Of a stretch of DNA of 64,000 nucleotides, positions 12,323 through 25,255 are shown piece by piece; the stretch's first letter is position 1, and the number at the start of each line of letters is the position of its first letter. The notes under the pieces are model-generated. The model ran no database searches. It was given only the letters and a program-made list of their open reading frames with translations, and was not told where the DNA came from. The translations under genes were made by a program, and so were the position numbers. Origin of the DNA: Pisolithus tinctorius (lineage: Eukaryota; Basidiomycota; Agaricomycetes; Boletales; Pisolithaceae); the NCBI GenBank assembly GCA_024663395.1, contig JANFAH010000014.1, positions 248,001 to 312,000 of the forward strand. Reading direction: 5' to 3'.

Positions 12323-14343
12323 ATGGTGAGCAACCCATCCATCCCCACTTCTCACATCCCTCGAACATCTTCTCTCCAGGTTCTCTTAAACGATAAGAAA
12401 TATGCTTGGTATGTCATCATACTCCGATCACGTCTCACATGGCCGACCGTGACTGCTTCACTCCAGCGAAACGTGTATAAAGGGCCATCGGTCCTCTGCA
12501 TGCAAACACACCGATCGACCTCTATATGAAATAAAGAAAAAAGGTCGTCCAGTCACCCAGTGTGAACACTGCAGAGAACTCCGTAAAACCAAGCAAGTGC
12601 ACGTTAAGTGTCTATGCGGTCAAGATCCGAGCGGTGCAGGCGGCGAGGCGTCCAACAAAAAAGGTATGGCATCATCTTATCTTGTCCCATCGTCCCATTG
12701 CTTGACCGTACTAATCGCTAGGGACAGCCAAATTGCCAGCCGTTGCTGCCTTTCCTCGTGGTCTCCCCGAGGATCTCGAGGCGCTGGCTATTCTACCTGC
12801 AATATCCGACGGATCAGTTGACTCAGATCATAGCGGTAGGCCCGACGCGCCATCCTTCTCTCCCCTGCATCTACAGTATTGACTCCCAATAAGGTGAAAC
12901 TTCTCCTAGTGGCTGTAGATGTAACAAAGGAGGTCCGTGCGATTGCGCCGTCCCCCGAAAGACGGTTCCTCGTCGTCGCTTGTCAAATCATGATGCCACT
13001 AGAGGCGATAAGCACCGCCCGGAAACTTCTTTGTCTTCGACGAAGGAACCGTTTCCTCCACTTTCTTCCCATGTCATCGCTCGCATCGCTGAATTGCGTC
13101 CTGTCCTTCCGCGTCCTGCCCGGACCCTTTCTGAAGGACCCATCCACGATCCATCCTTAGGCACTCCTCATGGCCATAACTTTCGCCATCACTCACATGA
13201 CAACATGTTTTTCAGCCCCTACAACCGTGCCTACGAACAGACCCACATTCCGGACTTCGCCCATGAGCGTAAACCCACGATGGCAGCTGGAGATGGTCGC
13301 ATGTTGGCCTCTTCAGCCTCTATACAACAAAATGCCATGGCTGGAATATCTTCCGCAGCTGAATCATGGCAATCTATCGGTGGGGGCCCCCCTTCTTCAT
13401 GTGCCTGCGGCGATTCGTGCAGCTGTCCAGGGTGTTCACAGCACAATGGCGCTGCGATCTCACCAGGCGGGGCATATGCCTCTTGCACTAATCCTACGGG
13501 CTGCACGTTTTGTCTCGATTGTACAATTTTGTCCTTCTCCGCCAATACTGCCCAGCCGTCCTTCGACACCAATTCAGATCCTCAGTCACGTGAACTCGAA
13601 GAATGGCTGCGACAGATATCCGGCTCTGCATCACCAATTCCAATGGGCATGCAGTCAACTATCAGTCCGTATGAATTGGTCGTCAACAACCAGGTGCATG
13701 CACTGCCTAATGCCGAAGGAATCATGCGCCCGGCCGTAACACAAGCTGATAACCGCTATGGGCGCTGTCCTTCCTGCCCCGGAGGTTCATGTAGCTGCCC
13801 TGCCGGTGGGCGTCAGTGTGAACAGCCTAATGATGGATTCAGGTCGCACACAACTTTCGCCGTTTCCGGTGAGCGTGGAGCATGCTGCGATAAGCCCGAG
13901 ATGGTTTCCGGAGCTGCCGTACCGCATCGGCCGCCACGCATACCGGACTATATGACCATGACTAGCATTCGGAACGGTCCGGTGACCAACGCGAACGTGC
14001 GTCAAGCAGAAAACTACCCCGAACAGGTAAATTACATGAACGGTGTCGAAGCACCTAGTCGGTCTTCTTCCACGTCGTCCACGTCAAGTCGATTGTCACG
14101 TACATCACCGATCAGTGGGGTAGGTGCGGTGATCGTGCTGTCAAAGAATACTGATCTGAAAGCTTGCAGAACAACTCTGGCATGTTTCACAATGGTGCCT
14201 TGACCGGCAGCGCTTCCCAGTCACGACCTCGGAATGTCACCGTCAATGGCTATCGCAGTTACGGACAACCCCAGGCTTCTCCACGGACTTCTGGTCATAA
14301 TCAATACGACGCATACCCTGGCTTCAATCCCACGCAGTTCTGA
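12323..14343 (+). CDS. Copper-fist transcription factor (Cuf1/Mac1/Ace1 family)
   Basis: Copper-fist factors are nuclear copper sensors that switch copper uptake or detoxification genes. Six exons (12323-12325, 12380-12408, 12467-12663, 12722-12835, 12894-14119, 14170-14343) give 580 residues in frame. The N terminus MVLLNDKKYACETCIKGHRS contains the zinc ligands C11, C14, C23 and H25. Then comes KKKGRPVTQCEHC with the minor-groove GRP motif, and KQVHVKCLCG. Downstream are Cys clusters GCRCNKGGPCDC (near residue 120), CACGDSCSCPGC (near 285) and RCPSCPGGSCSC (near 400). Such CxCxxxCxC clusters bind Cu(I) in Mac1 and Cuf1. The rest is Ser/Pro/Asn-rich. The first coding exon is the ATG alone. 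Whether it activates uptake (Cuf1-like) or detoxification (Ace1-like) cannot be told. Confidence 0.93.
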
Positions 14344-15028
14344 GCTGCAGGGCGTTGACTGCTGGGACGATTTCTTATTTTTCTTTGCTCTCGATTTTTC
14401 TATCATCATTTTACCCCGTAGTTCACTGCCATGAGCTGCACGATAGACTGTACACTGCACACAGCTACCGAGCACCTTGGTATTTGTTACCTTTTTCGTT
14501 GTTTCTTGTGGATGTCATAATTATTATTTTGCTTACCTTCCTTACCGTTCACATACTTGGGTGTATGCTGGGCGCGTTGGGATATGGTATTTTGATCAAG
14601 AGTTTCCTATGATATTCTTTTTTCTACTCTTGTCTCCCTCGTCTCGTGTTTGGCCGCGCCCATCGGGTAACAACGTGAAGTAGCAGTCGAATCGAGCAGC
14701 CTGGTTTCCTTTTTTTATATTTGAGTTTTCTAGTGCCGAACGGCGTCTTCGATGTGCTGGCCACGATGTTTTTGAGTTTGTTGATCTGGAAGTCATGTCA
14801 TGAGCCACACTGAACGACCCCCATTGGGAAGGTATTAGGTTCATTATGATCATAGTTGGCCCCACGTACGCCAGGCTGTGGGAGCCAGCAGGGGAATGCA
14901 CTAGGATAGATACAACTGGGGCAATTGAGGTCAAGAGATCAGTGCCACATGTATCACAGATGATGGCGATGGCTTAAAGATAGGAGAACCAGTGGAAAGT
15001 AAACTCTCGTTGAGAGTATGTGATTTTC
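14344..15028. other. Tail-to-tail intergenic region
   Basis: The 3' flanks of the copper-fist gene (plus) and the deubiquitinase gene (minus) converge here. The part from about 14380 to 14660 is T-rich, as expected for a 3' UTR. No gene is seen. Confidence 0.55.
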
Positions 15029-17681
15029 TCACGACGTGTCCATCCCGTCATTCCGCCTCTCTAGATCTGTCAATTGAACAGTCTGTTGAAATGTGACATT
15101 CGGCGGAGACGGCGAGTGGTCTTCCTTGATGTCCTTGACGAGCTCTTGCGGCAGCTGAGCAAGAAATGCTTTGTTACACTCCTTCACGTCGTCCTGTGGG
15201 TTGAACATATTATGAGAAATGCTGCCGAAGTGTTAAGTTTAGGACCAAAGCACCTTAATCTCCCGAGGCCAAGGCAAGGAGGTAAGACGTTCATTTTCAT
15301 CTGGCCGATATCTCGAGTAGAGTAGGAGATAAGGTCCAGCACCGAGATGCAAACCGGTGGTATCGCCTTGGACGGATTCTTCTGTGACCTGGTAGTTGTG
15401 TTCATAGTGAATAGCAAGCGGTAGAAATAACTGTTAGCAAAGTCGATTACCTGCTCGATCAGAGAATCTGCTATCTTCCACCATTGACCTTTATCGCGGA
15501 CATAGCAATAGAGATGCTTTCGACCATAAAGGCCATCATGCATGAACACGACTCGCAAGTCGTACTAATGAGGAAATATGTATAAATAATCTCACACATC
15601 AGAAGCATGGAGAATGTAAGCAATCACACACACCCTGACTTGTTTCAACTCCGGACAATCAAGTAATGCCAAAGCTTCTTCCCGCATCCTGTGTATCATT
15701 TGATCGGTGGCTACCGATTTGCTAAAATGAGCCAAGCAAACATGAAACCGAGGAAACGAAAGTGCCGACCCTTGATTTCTAACTCAACCGCCTCAAGAAT
15801 ACTCTTGAGTTTTTCGGTTGTTATCTTGATAGATGAAGCGCGCTCTGGGTCTCCTTTATCATCGGCAACGCGCTCGTAGTAGTAGATGGTTGAACGTAAA
15901 TCTTTCAAGGTATCTTTACCCTAGGGAGCGGGGAACTGAGGTATGAAGAAGTTTTGCAGGCAAAAACTCACGTTAAAGTGGGTCATGGACTTCTTATGCA
16001 ATATAAGCTTTTGCACGTCCGAGAACATCTCGTGCTGCTGTCTACGTTTGGCCTCCGCAAACTCAACATTTTCTTTGAGGAACTGGTCAAGGTAGATGGA
16101 TCTCGGATACACGAACGGCTTCGCTGTTGTGTTGATGCCGGTACTATTCAGGTAGGATGATGAGGGCTTAGATAATTGGAAGGCGACCACTTCTGAGGGT
16201 TCAACGATAACACTTTGCTTCTCCGGTGCGTCCTGAGGTTTGGAGAGCTGGGCCGAGAGGCGTCCAATCAAATCATTGGCGTCGCTGCCGCTATTGCCTG
16301 GGTTGATGTCAATTGGCACAAGGGATGTCTCCTGTTGCACTTGTATATGGTCACCGGCATTGTCACCGTACAAAAAATGAAACAGCCGTGAGCTAGAGAT
16401 TGATGAGCCATGGTTCCAGAATATCGTAATGAGGGTACTACTTCGGTGGAGGCTGGCCACAAAGAACGAACTGGTCCACAAATGATTTCTCTAGGATCGC
16501 CACCAACCTCGCGTAGAACTCTTCATATCGAGTGAGTTAATCTTCGTCTGCGAAAGACATAACTCACTCCGTGACAGCTCTCCTGGCGGATTCGCGAGGC
16601 TAGTCCAAGGTTCGATGTCAAAAGCACAAAGGTGCTTATCGACATTGAGGTCACACAGGCGGGCGAGGTCCATATGAGTGAATATTTCACTGAGGGCCCA
16701 AAGAGTAAAGTCTACGAGAGTATCAGCACAACAGACCTATCACACACCCGTTCACCAGCTACCTGCACCACTCGTAGGAACGTTGACCTCCGCCATTCCA
16801 GGAGTCACGGTTGGTCGCCAGGACGCCATCCGTTCCCTCACTTGGGGCACGTAGAACAAACCCTGAAGAATGGCTGCTGCATAGCACATTGTGTGAATCG
16901 AAGGCCGCAACACGACAGGGCTGTGATCGAGTGGCATTAGTTGGACAACATCAGCAACGTTTACAGGACTGACCACCCATCTCTTCTCAGCTGCTGTTCG
17001 ATGGGGAACGGTTCCAAGGCATCAGAATCATTGACGTTATTGTGCTCCAGACTCGCTTCGATAGCGCGTTCGAGGTTTTGTAGATAATTGGCGTCATGGT
17101 TGCTCTCTGGCTGGAAGTCACTGCGGTTAGCTCGGTATCATGCGCATCATGCCACGGAGGTATACATTAGACTGCACCATCGCCCAATTCGGATCCGGGG
17201 GTCGCTCACTAGGCCCAAAGACCGGGGCTGGTTGCTGTATCATGCTCATCGACTCCTTCATCGCGCGTTGAAGATCGCTATCGTCGTCGACCCCTGTCAG
17301 ATCGACCACAGGGGTGTTCGGTCTCACGATAGAGGGGACAGAAGGCTGCTTTTGGCTGACAACATCCATCTGCGAAACTGACCTCCAAAGTTGGTTGTCC
17401 TCTCCCCGCTCACCCTCGAGCATGGCCGAGGCCGCTTTCTCTACGTCTCCCTCGTATTTCCTGAGTACTCTCTGGGCGACCTCGCGATCGACATGGTCAC
17501 CCATCATGTCGGTCAGTAATTTTACATTTTCAGCTTCCCTAGCCTCGTCGATCATGAGCATTTCACGGTGTTGCTGTCCGAGTTAGTCGTTGGCGTTTGG
17601 CGTTGTCCTGGTCTTGTAGACACTAGTGTGGGGTCGTGGGAATCTATTGTACCAGGATATCACTTGACGTCCGAAGTACAT
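15029..17681 (-). CDS. Ubiquitin carboxyl-terminal hydrolase (USP25/28-like), UBA-like and UIM-like N terminus; 5' end uncertain
   Basis: A cysteine protease that removes ubiquitin. The first secure exon begins near 17571 (QHREMLMIDEAREAENVKLL). A UBA-like helical block (MMGDHVDREVAQRVLRKYEG) and UIM-like pieces (DSDLQRAMKESMSM, LERAIEASLE) precede the catalytic domain. The Cys box reads HTMCYAAAILQGLFYVPQVR: Cys and the Gln seven residues on align with the USP nucleophile and oxyanion residues, although the usual GNTC context is missing. Helical inserts follow (DFTLWALSEIFTHMDLARLC, LRSTIYYYERVADDKGDPER). The His box HDGLYGRKHLYCYVRD and WWKIADSLIEQV supply His and Asp. The protein ends DLERRNDGMDTS. 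All introns keep frame. A possible first exon, MYFGRQ at 17681, is a guess. Confidence 0.82.
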
Positions 17682-18055
17682 AACAAGGTCTCGAGAGCGG
17701 GTATCTTCTATTAAAACACAATCGGTATAGCTACTGATACATCAACTCTGGCCACTCTTTCGGCCGGGATATCAAACTAGTAGAGGGAACCTAAGACGTT
17801 AAGCATATCAAGCCAGATTATACAAATAAAGCCTTGGGTATATAATAAGACAGCAACGAATGAGTCCGATAGTCTCTAGAAATTCGGTCAATGGATAACA
17901 ATCGGAGACCTTTGGATCCGTGTGCCCCATTTTAAGTGGGCACACATTCAAAGCGGATAAGTGGGTCATCCCACATTAAGGAGAGTAATTAGTCATGACG
18001 GTGGATGATTATCTACGGTCTGCTGGTCAGCGAAACAACGCCTCCCTGCGTTTGG
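17682..18055. other. Intergenic between deubiquitinase 5' end and Zn2Cys6 gene 3' end
   Basis: This short A+T-richer stretch should hold the deubiquitinase promoter and the terminator region of the next minus-strand gene. An unrecognised first exon of the deubiquitinase could lie here. Confidence 0.5.
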
Positions 18056-21000
18056 TCAGACGGCACACTCACTGTAAACATTTCCATACTGCCCGTTAAG
18101 GTACATCTCGACCTGAGGCGGCGGATGAGGTGGCTGGCTGGAATGACGGCTCTCGGGATGGGAGTACATGATCCCCATCTGGCCAAATGATGTGTAGTCA
18201 TTCCAGTACTGAGGATACCGTGCCCCGCTAACTTGGTCGTACCCTTGCTCACCCTCGTTTGGGTGCCCGTGTAACCGGCCTTGCCCATGGTGAGATGCCG
18301 CTGACTGTGAGTGCCTCCGATCGTCAACCAGTCCAGTACTATACGTCTGAGAGAGCACCGACGTGGACAGTGTCCCCGGATAGGGCAAGTACGGTCCACT
18401 ACCCCCGTCGTCATTCCACGGAAAGAACGAAGAAGGTTGTCCTGGCGAAACGCCGTGCGGAAACTCGTCCGGACTGGGGGTGGCGCTGGCATCTCCAGCT
18501 ACAGTGCCGTACTGCGTAGAGCGCCACGCTTGGGCGTATGGCGCCTGGGATGGTACGATATGATTTGCATCTCTGGACAGTGTTGGCACGTGTGTAGAAC
18601 GGGGCTGATCATATTGGCTTCCGTCCGTTTCAATGAGGTGTTCGGCGGTGCGCTTCTGACCGGACGGCGAAGCTGCGTAGTGGGGGCATGGTCGGGGCGG
18701 AGAATGCGAGAGAGGATTGCATGTGCGCAGCAGCTCGTGGGCGCGGGCTGCTGACGGCCAAACAATCTCCATGTCTTCAAGTGCTTGCATACACCTGCCC
18801 AAGCCCAGTTGCGCTTGCGGGTCATCAGGACACAAGGACACTGTAATGAATCCATGGGTTAGCGGAGCCATGACAGTCGGTGAATGGAGTTTACGGGTTG
18901 TGATGTGCATGATTCCGGCTGTGAACACGTAGAAGCACAGAAACATTGGAGCACGCTGTAGGCAGTATTTTTCTCGATAGAAAGAGACTACGTCAAACAG
19001 TATCGGTCAAACAATCTCATTTTCTGAACGGAGATAAGTGACTCACCAATAGAAGCAATGTGATTCGCAGCTGCGACGCAAAGCTCGTAGTTCTTCTCGC
19101 TAGAAGAGCGGCCTTCGATGTCACTTGATGATGATTCCCCTCTCCTTGCCAGGCCATCAGCACTTAGTCACAGAAACAAGTATTGGTTGTGCTTACTTCT
19201 TGTTCCCCATATACACCTGGCGGATGCTGAGATAGTTTTACATCATGTTAGCAACCAGAAACTTCGTTGACAATGAGACATACAAGGGCCGATGCAGCAG
19301 CAGTACCGTGCACCAATATTGCATATGCAGCGTCAAGGTATGTGGAAGGGGAATACTCTTTCCGTCCGGCACATGCCAATTTCCCGATGAATCATGGCGT
19401 AGTTCGAACCGGAGATGCCCCGGTAAATTATGATACCACTTATCGAGTTCGCTCTCCAGACGAATTAATTCTGCGTGGCGGTAAGAAGCAGTTCCACTAC
19501 AATAGATTGATCGCAGGATAGACGAAAGGATAGTAGCTGAAACAGTGGTAAGTGAAGGAGCTGAGTGTGCCAGATTGCCATCCGCGACTTACTAAGAGTG
19601 GCGGAGGCGGTGAAACATGTGATTATGTGCCCCGTAACTGGTATTGGGACTTCCACCTCCGGACGGTACCCATGGCCGTTGACATCCGGTGGCACCGAAG
19701 CATGTGTGGCCCATGGCTCCATCTCTTCCGACTTCGACAAACTTTTAACTTCCGTTCAGCGGAAGGACTACATGGATACTCACCTCGTCCGTGCTGGGCA
19801 AATGCGTATTGCAGTCCTTCCCAGCAATAGCCAACGGCCTCCCTATGTAGGTGCTAATGTAAGCATCTAGTGTAACGCATCCCCACCAGATCCTCCTCCG
19901 CTCTTGCAGTTCACAATCGCTGAATAGCCTTCCAAAGTTTGCACGGGACCATCCGTCCGCGGAGCGGTGCATGCCAAGGTCCTGCGCCATCCGCACCGCC
20001 ATACCGGTATACATCCACGCTTGGGCCATGGCACCAATGCCAAGTTCACGGTAGCTGAGTAGCAACAGTGCTTGAACAGTAGATGGTCGAGATGATGCAT
20101 AAGAACGGTCGAGTAGGGCCTTGGCTTGGGAGAAGTAATCGTCGCCGGCAGCCCACATCTCAAGAGGTTCTGGAGGTCGCGTAGACGGTGACGATGAACG
20201 GGTAGTGGGCAGAGGTGATGACAACGCTGAGTAACGGGCCGCAATGGAGAACATGCTCAAGAGAAGTAAGGGAGAGGCGTGATGTCGAAGGCGAGTGAAA
20301 GGTGAACGCGAAGTACGGGATTCGTGCTCGCAACCATCTCCATCAGACGAAGGACCCTCCTTCTTTTGCATACTAACAAGCCGATTCAATAGGATGAGGA
20401 GAGTGTAAAAGTATCACACTAACCTCTTGTATGACTCCCAGAACGCGCTCTTATGCAAAATTGGGAACGACGCATGCACATACGTGAAATACAGTTCAAG
20501 TAGGTGCTGCTGCATGGAAGAGTCGGGTAAGTGGATCTCCAGACTGTCCTCCGTAAAGGAAAATAACGACGAATGTCCGGGGTCCCCTGCCGCAGTGTTC
20601 ATAGACTGATCCGTTGGTGGGTTTGAAGAAGAGGCGGGGATTGGCGGCCAAACACGGGCCTTTGGGAAACGCCTGCGTGAACACGACAGTCAACCAAGCT
20701 CAAAGCCAAACCCCAGCAATGAAGTGGTTACTGACCAGATCCCACCCTCGTTCCTCGCCTCGTCTTTGGCGTTGATGCCCAGAATGTGCAACCCGCTGGC
20801 TTCCCCATGATAGCGTATTTGCTCATCCTCGTTGAGACTCAGCAGTCCAAAGGCACCGGTGACGTCCTCTTCAGTCACGTCACCAACGTCTGCTTCGCTG
20901 CACACCACAGAAGTTTCACCTGCGCGAGAAAGGACGGGTGAGGACCCAGGGCTAGCGCTTAGAAGAGGCGAGCGAGGGTTGGAGCCTCCCCTTGGACAGA

Positions 21001-22822
21001 TGCTGAGGTCATCGACGTCTCCTTCAAGGCGTCGTCGTCGTCTCCTTAGTAGATCGCTTTCTCCAACATTTGGCTCCCCTTCTCGAGAGGGAAGTGTTTT
21101 GAAAGAGCCCAATTTCGTGCGCGAGGGCCTAGTATAAAGGGTACGAGATAAAATGGAGACTACTTCGTCCTGCCATTCCGTAGATGGACTTCAAAATCAA
21201 CGTCGTTGGTAAAGGGTATAATGACGTTAGTGTCATCAAGGGAGGGAAATAACGGAAGTGCTCACTGAGTGGTCTGAAGATTAAAGGAACTGGAGCTCCC
21301 AGCTTGGGAATGGGCATTCGACCGCGACTTGGTCTTTCCAGTTTTACGACCTCGTACGCCATAAGGGGTCATATCTACGCGGTTCAAAATTTCCCTCGCC
21401 AGTGTGTCCTATGAGAAAGATACAATATTAGCGTGTGGACGTGCTAAAATTTCCATCCCTACAAGTACACCCACAACACGCACCTTTCTTAGCGCAGCCA
21501 GGACACTAGTTAAGCTTCCGTCCTTCTCGGCACCGTCGTCTCGTTCCCTGCTGCTGTTCCCTTTCTCAGACCTGTCGGCCTCTAGAGCAAGCAGGATGCC
21601 GAGCAGTGCCTCTGTTTGGTGTAGGCGCGCCTCAATGGCATCGATGTACCCTTTTGGAGGACCACGCTTACGGGAGGGCCCGAGGAAAGTGCAAGCTGTA
21701 CACCAAAAATGGAGAGTAGAAGGAAACGAACGTTTAAACATCCGATCATCGTGGAATGTCGCCGCAGTCGTACGCCCCAACCCGACGGATTGCGCCACAC
21801 CCACCACGGGCCACCCGGTCGAGCGTCGCCGCAATAGTCACGTAGGGCGATAATCAGATAAAATCGATACGGCGGAAATTGCACAAGCGGAGTCATGACG
21901 TAAGGAGGCACCACACATCATATGTAGCACAGTTATTCAATGGGTCGCATGGGAAACGGAGGGGACAATTAATGTGGCAGCGGATGGTGAAGCGAAGGGT
22001 CGCAGGCGATCGCAAGAGGAACGAAATGACCGGAGTAAGTAGCCGACACATTTGTACAGGAGACAAGAAATGCATGCCATTCAGGTCAGTGACAAGGAGC
22101 ATATGAAGTGATCGGGGGAACATACGGGTGCCGAGCATCGTGCAGTTTTTGCAAGCTGCTCCGTCGGTAGTACGTTCGCACTTGCACTTACTCTTCCTGC
22201 ATTGATCACAGGCTGGCGAGAGATATATTAGCGGTGTGGCCAGGGGGGTTGACTGTTGACTTAAGGATGACATACCTTTGCTGCTCCTACGTCTGATAAC
22301 CTTGTCTGCCTGCCCACCATGCGAGGAACCAGAATTAGATGGTACTGGGAGCTCCCCGATATCATCCCCGTCGTCATACTCGTCGGTGTAAGACGTCTCG
22401 GGGATGTCGATGGGCATATTGGAACCGTGAACAGGACCAGCGTGGGAACGTTTGAAGTTCCACCCATCCGAGGAGGAACTGGAGTGTGGGGGAACCATCC
22501 CGAAGCGCAGGGGGTGACGGTGGTGATCAGTGAGGAGGGACTGGGTGGAATTAGGTGATTTGAGTGAGCCAGCAGGTGGCGGCGAGTGGAAGGTCAATTC
22601 TTGCAAAGTTGAGAGCGATGTATCAGAATAAGGCGGCGTATAACGTTCCGATTTGACAGAACCGGAGCTGGCGGAATGGGCTCTAGCCGGCACAGGGAAG
22701 GTAAAGGCAGAGTGGCGGTGTGCTGGACGGAGGTGAGGATGGTCCGGGAACGATGGTGCTGTATGAAGGAGTGGGGGATCTGCTATGAAGTACTGTCTGT
22801 TAGTAGAGGTTTCGAGGGCCAT
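18056..22822 (-). CDS. Zn2Cys6 transcription factor with fungal-specific regulatory domain (XlnR-like type)
   Basis: A Gal4-class nuclear regulator. The start MALETSTNRQYF at 22822 is preferred over an in-frame ATG at 22897. After a Ser/Pro-rich leader comes the zinc cluster, CDQCRKSKCKC ... CKNC ... PC with correct C-x2-C-x6-C-x8-C-x2-C-x6-C spacing; its last Cys lies beyond a 430-nt intron (22125-21696). It is followed by FLGPSRKRGPPKGYIDAIEA and a linker helix. The Fungal_trans domain is recognised by LYFTYVHASFPILHKSAFWE, AQDLGMHRSADGWSR, LFSDCELQERRRIWWGC and YISTYIGRPLAI. The C-terminal part has LLLHRPFIRQVYMG and MEIVWPSAARAHELL, then a disordered tail. Exon joins I checked hold frame, including a 30-nt exon at 19226-19197. 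Target genes are unknown; the xylanolytic label is only the domain family's name. Confidence 0.9.
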
Positions 22823-24329
22823 GATCAGGAGGGCTGGGAGGGGGAAATACGGCACAGAAATATGGCCAGGACATGAGGAACCGTTGGCCCCTTTCAATAC
22901 TTTAACGACATCCCACTGGCGGTCCGCCGGTTACCTCACCAGGCTAATAACTCCGTAGTGACCGACCAGTGTTATCGATACTCACTACTACGTAGTACGA
23001 CCCTCTGGTGGGACAACGGGCAATCGAAGATCGAGACGAGACCACGTAAGTGACATGGAATAAGAAAAATAAAATAAAAAAGAATTTGTTTGTTGCCGTC
23101 GTCTGTGCTGCCAGCCAGCACATCAAATTCTCATGTCGCCGAAGTTGAGCCGCAACGAGGCGCCCCCTTGACTCCCCTTGATTAGTGCCCTTGGCATTTT
23201 GAAAGTGACCCACTCATCGGTAGGCTTCTGCTGGCAGAATGATCACATCAATTGAGTATCACTCATTTTCGGAATTAACGACCCATCGCGGTTCCGGTGC
23301 TATGGTTCTATGCACGGCAAGCAGTCAAGTTGTGGGCAACACACAGACTGGAAAATGCACTATGTGTGTGGGTTGTCAGCTACCTTCAATGATTCCACCT
23401 CTTCGAAAGTTCACACTGACCACGGCCCGAATCCGCACAATCGACCCTGCGAGGCGGAAAACACACGACCTGCACGACCACTCCGACGATCGCTGTCGCA
23501 AGCCATCCTTGGGGCAAATCACGATATGGCACTGCCGCATGACTACCCTGACAGGGTGGCGTAAGGTCATCTTCCTCTTCAAATCATTACAATCAGCACT
23601 CAACAGCCCCGCGTCCCGAGGACATGCCTTTTTTTGTCTACAGCATGTTATTGGTCCAGACTGTCCCAAGCCTGACACTAGACTTTTCGCCCCGATCTCA
23701 GCTTCTCGCTATTCCATTCACTGACCCAGCGATGAGGGGGGGCACCCTTGGGGGTAGCAAATCCAAAGACACTCTGTAACATGACCACCTTTACCTATCT
23801 CTCCTCCTCGGATGCATTGTTTCAGACGCGATCGGAGATTTGCCTTTCCGGGCGCAACTTTGTATTTTTCATCTCAATTTGGTAAGCAAGATCCAATCTC
23901 ATGATAACGAGATCCAACACTTAGCCTAGAGGTGGTACCATAACTTGACGGGTCTCAGCTCAGAGTTCAAGTACGATAACGCTGGAATCATACTTGTTAT
24001 ATGCAGTGCCACTGCTCGTACGTGTTTCATGTGGCCACACCTCAACTGGCTCGCAGACCGGAGGACGCGGAACACTGGTCTTGTATTGTGGGAAGAAAAG
24101 AATGAGTTAGGGCATGTCCGCCCGTCGGCGCCCACGCCTTCCAGACCTATTACGGACGAACCGCAGTCTGACCCTCTACCTGCTCGAATTTATCATTGCC
24201 AAATTCATCGTCATTGCTTTCCGCAGGACTACCATCTTTCATCGCGCAGGCTACATCGTTTCTGATTTGTCTGCAGATCTCGGGTCAACCCAAGCCATGG
24301 GCTAAGAAATCACCCACAGTAACGAGCTC

Positions 24330-24583
24330 TCGTTCGATTTTTTCCGTCTGTTCCGTCCAATGGTTCAGGTTCAATTGCCGTATACTTTGTGGGGCGTTGT
24401 CGTGACAATTTTCAGGTTCTTCGCATCAGAGTCTGGTTTCTCTCGCCATGGCATTTCTCAACGGGCCAACGCAAGAAACAGCTTCTAACCAGGCACCGAG
24501 GTTTCTTCTATCGCATGCGGCTGCTCCGGCTAGCACGTGGCATGTTATTGTTGCCTGCAGGGGCGACCCAATCCAATAAGGGG
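24330..24583 (+). pseudogene. Coding-like fragment, unidentified (possible gene relic)
   Basis: One frame reads LSFDFFRLFRPMVQVQLPYT followed by LWGVVVTIFRFFASESGF, a hydrophobic segment. From 24449 a second frame reads MAFLNGPTQETASNQAPRFL and then SHAAAPASTWHVIVACRG before a stop. Both look like real protein, but they are in different frames with no clear intron. I do not recognise the family. It could be part of an intact but divergent gene. Confidence 0.22.
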
Positions 24584-25001
24584 ATGCCGGGCTGGGCGCT
24601 GGCGCTGCATCTTGCCACGTGTTATGCCCGCCCTTGTCGGATACCGAGATGCCACGCCCTGTTCTCTTTTTTTGACATGGATATGTTCATTGGCAAACGT
24701 TTCCATGCTGTCACCAGAGACATTGGCTTGGCACGTTTGCCCCCTCCCCAAGGATCTGCGGCAGTGCACTGGACTAAGAAGTCGAAGTCGTCGAAGCCTT
24801 TTTCCAACTCCGAAGCCGCAGCCCCGCCCTTATAACTCTAACATCTATTTGGGCAAGGAGAGCCCAGTACTCTGTCACTCTGGTCGCTGTGCAACTCGGC
24901 CTGTGTTACCGTCCGGACACGACTTTCATCAAAACCATCGTCTTCATCACAACGTAAGCCCAATTTCCACCGGTGACTGTCCCGAGATAATGCAGTGATG
25001 G

Positions 25002-25255
25002 AACCGTGTGGCCCACGAAAAAATTTCAACAATTTTCTAACTGTGCCGTTAATCCGAATCGGATCCTCATCAAGGATCCATCACTGGAAGCCATCAACTT
25101 ACGACCGCGGTTCCGTAGGTACTATGCGGTTGACCGTTGACCCTCATCCTCGCTGCTCCACAGCTTGGCCCTTGGGCCGTACGCTAGGGGGTAAGGGTTT
25201 CGGTCCGGTGAGGCGAAGGTCTTCAACATTACTCAAAGTTTCGGTCTACAGTAAG
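25002..25255 (+). pseudogene. Coding-like fragment with in-frame stops, unidentified
   Basis: A single frame gives VWPTKKFQQFSNCAVNPNR, then ILIKDPSLEAINLRPRFRRY and YAVDR, then a TGA. After a further TAA it reads GFRSGEAKVFNITQSFGLQ next to a donor-like CAG/TAAGTG. The composition looks like former coding sequence with two stops. The family is not recognised. A chance ORF is possible. Confidence 0.25.
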
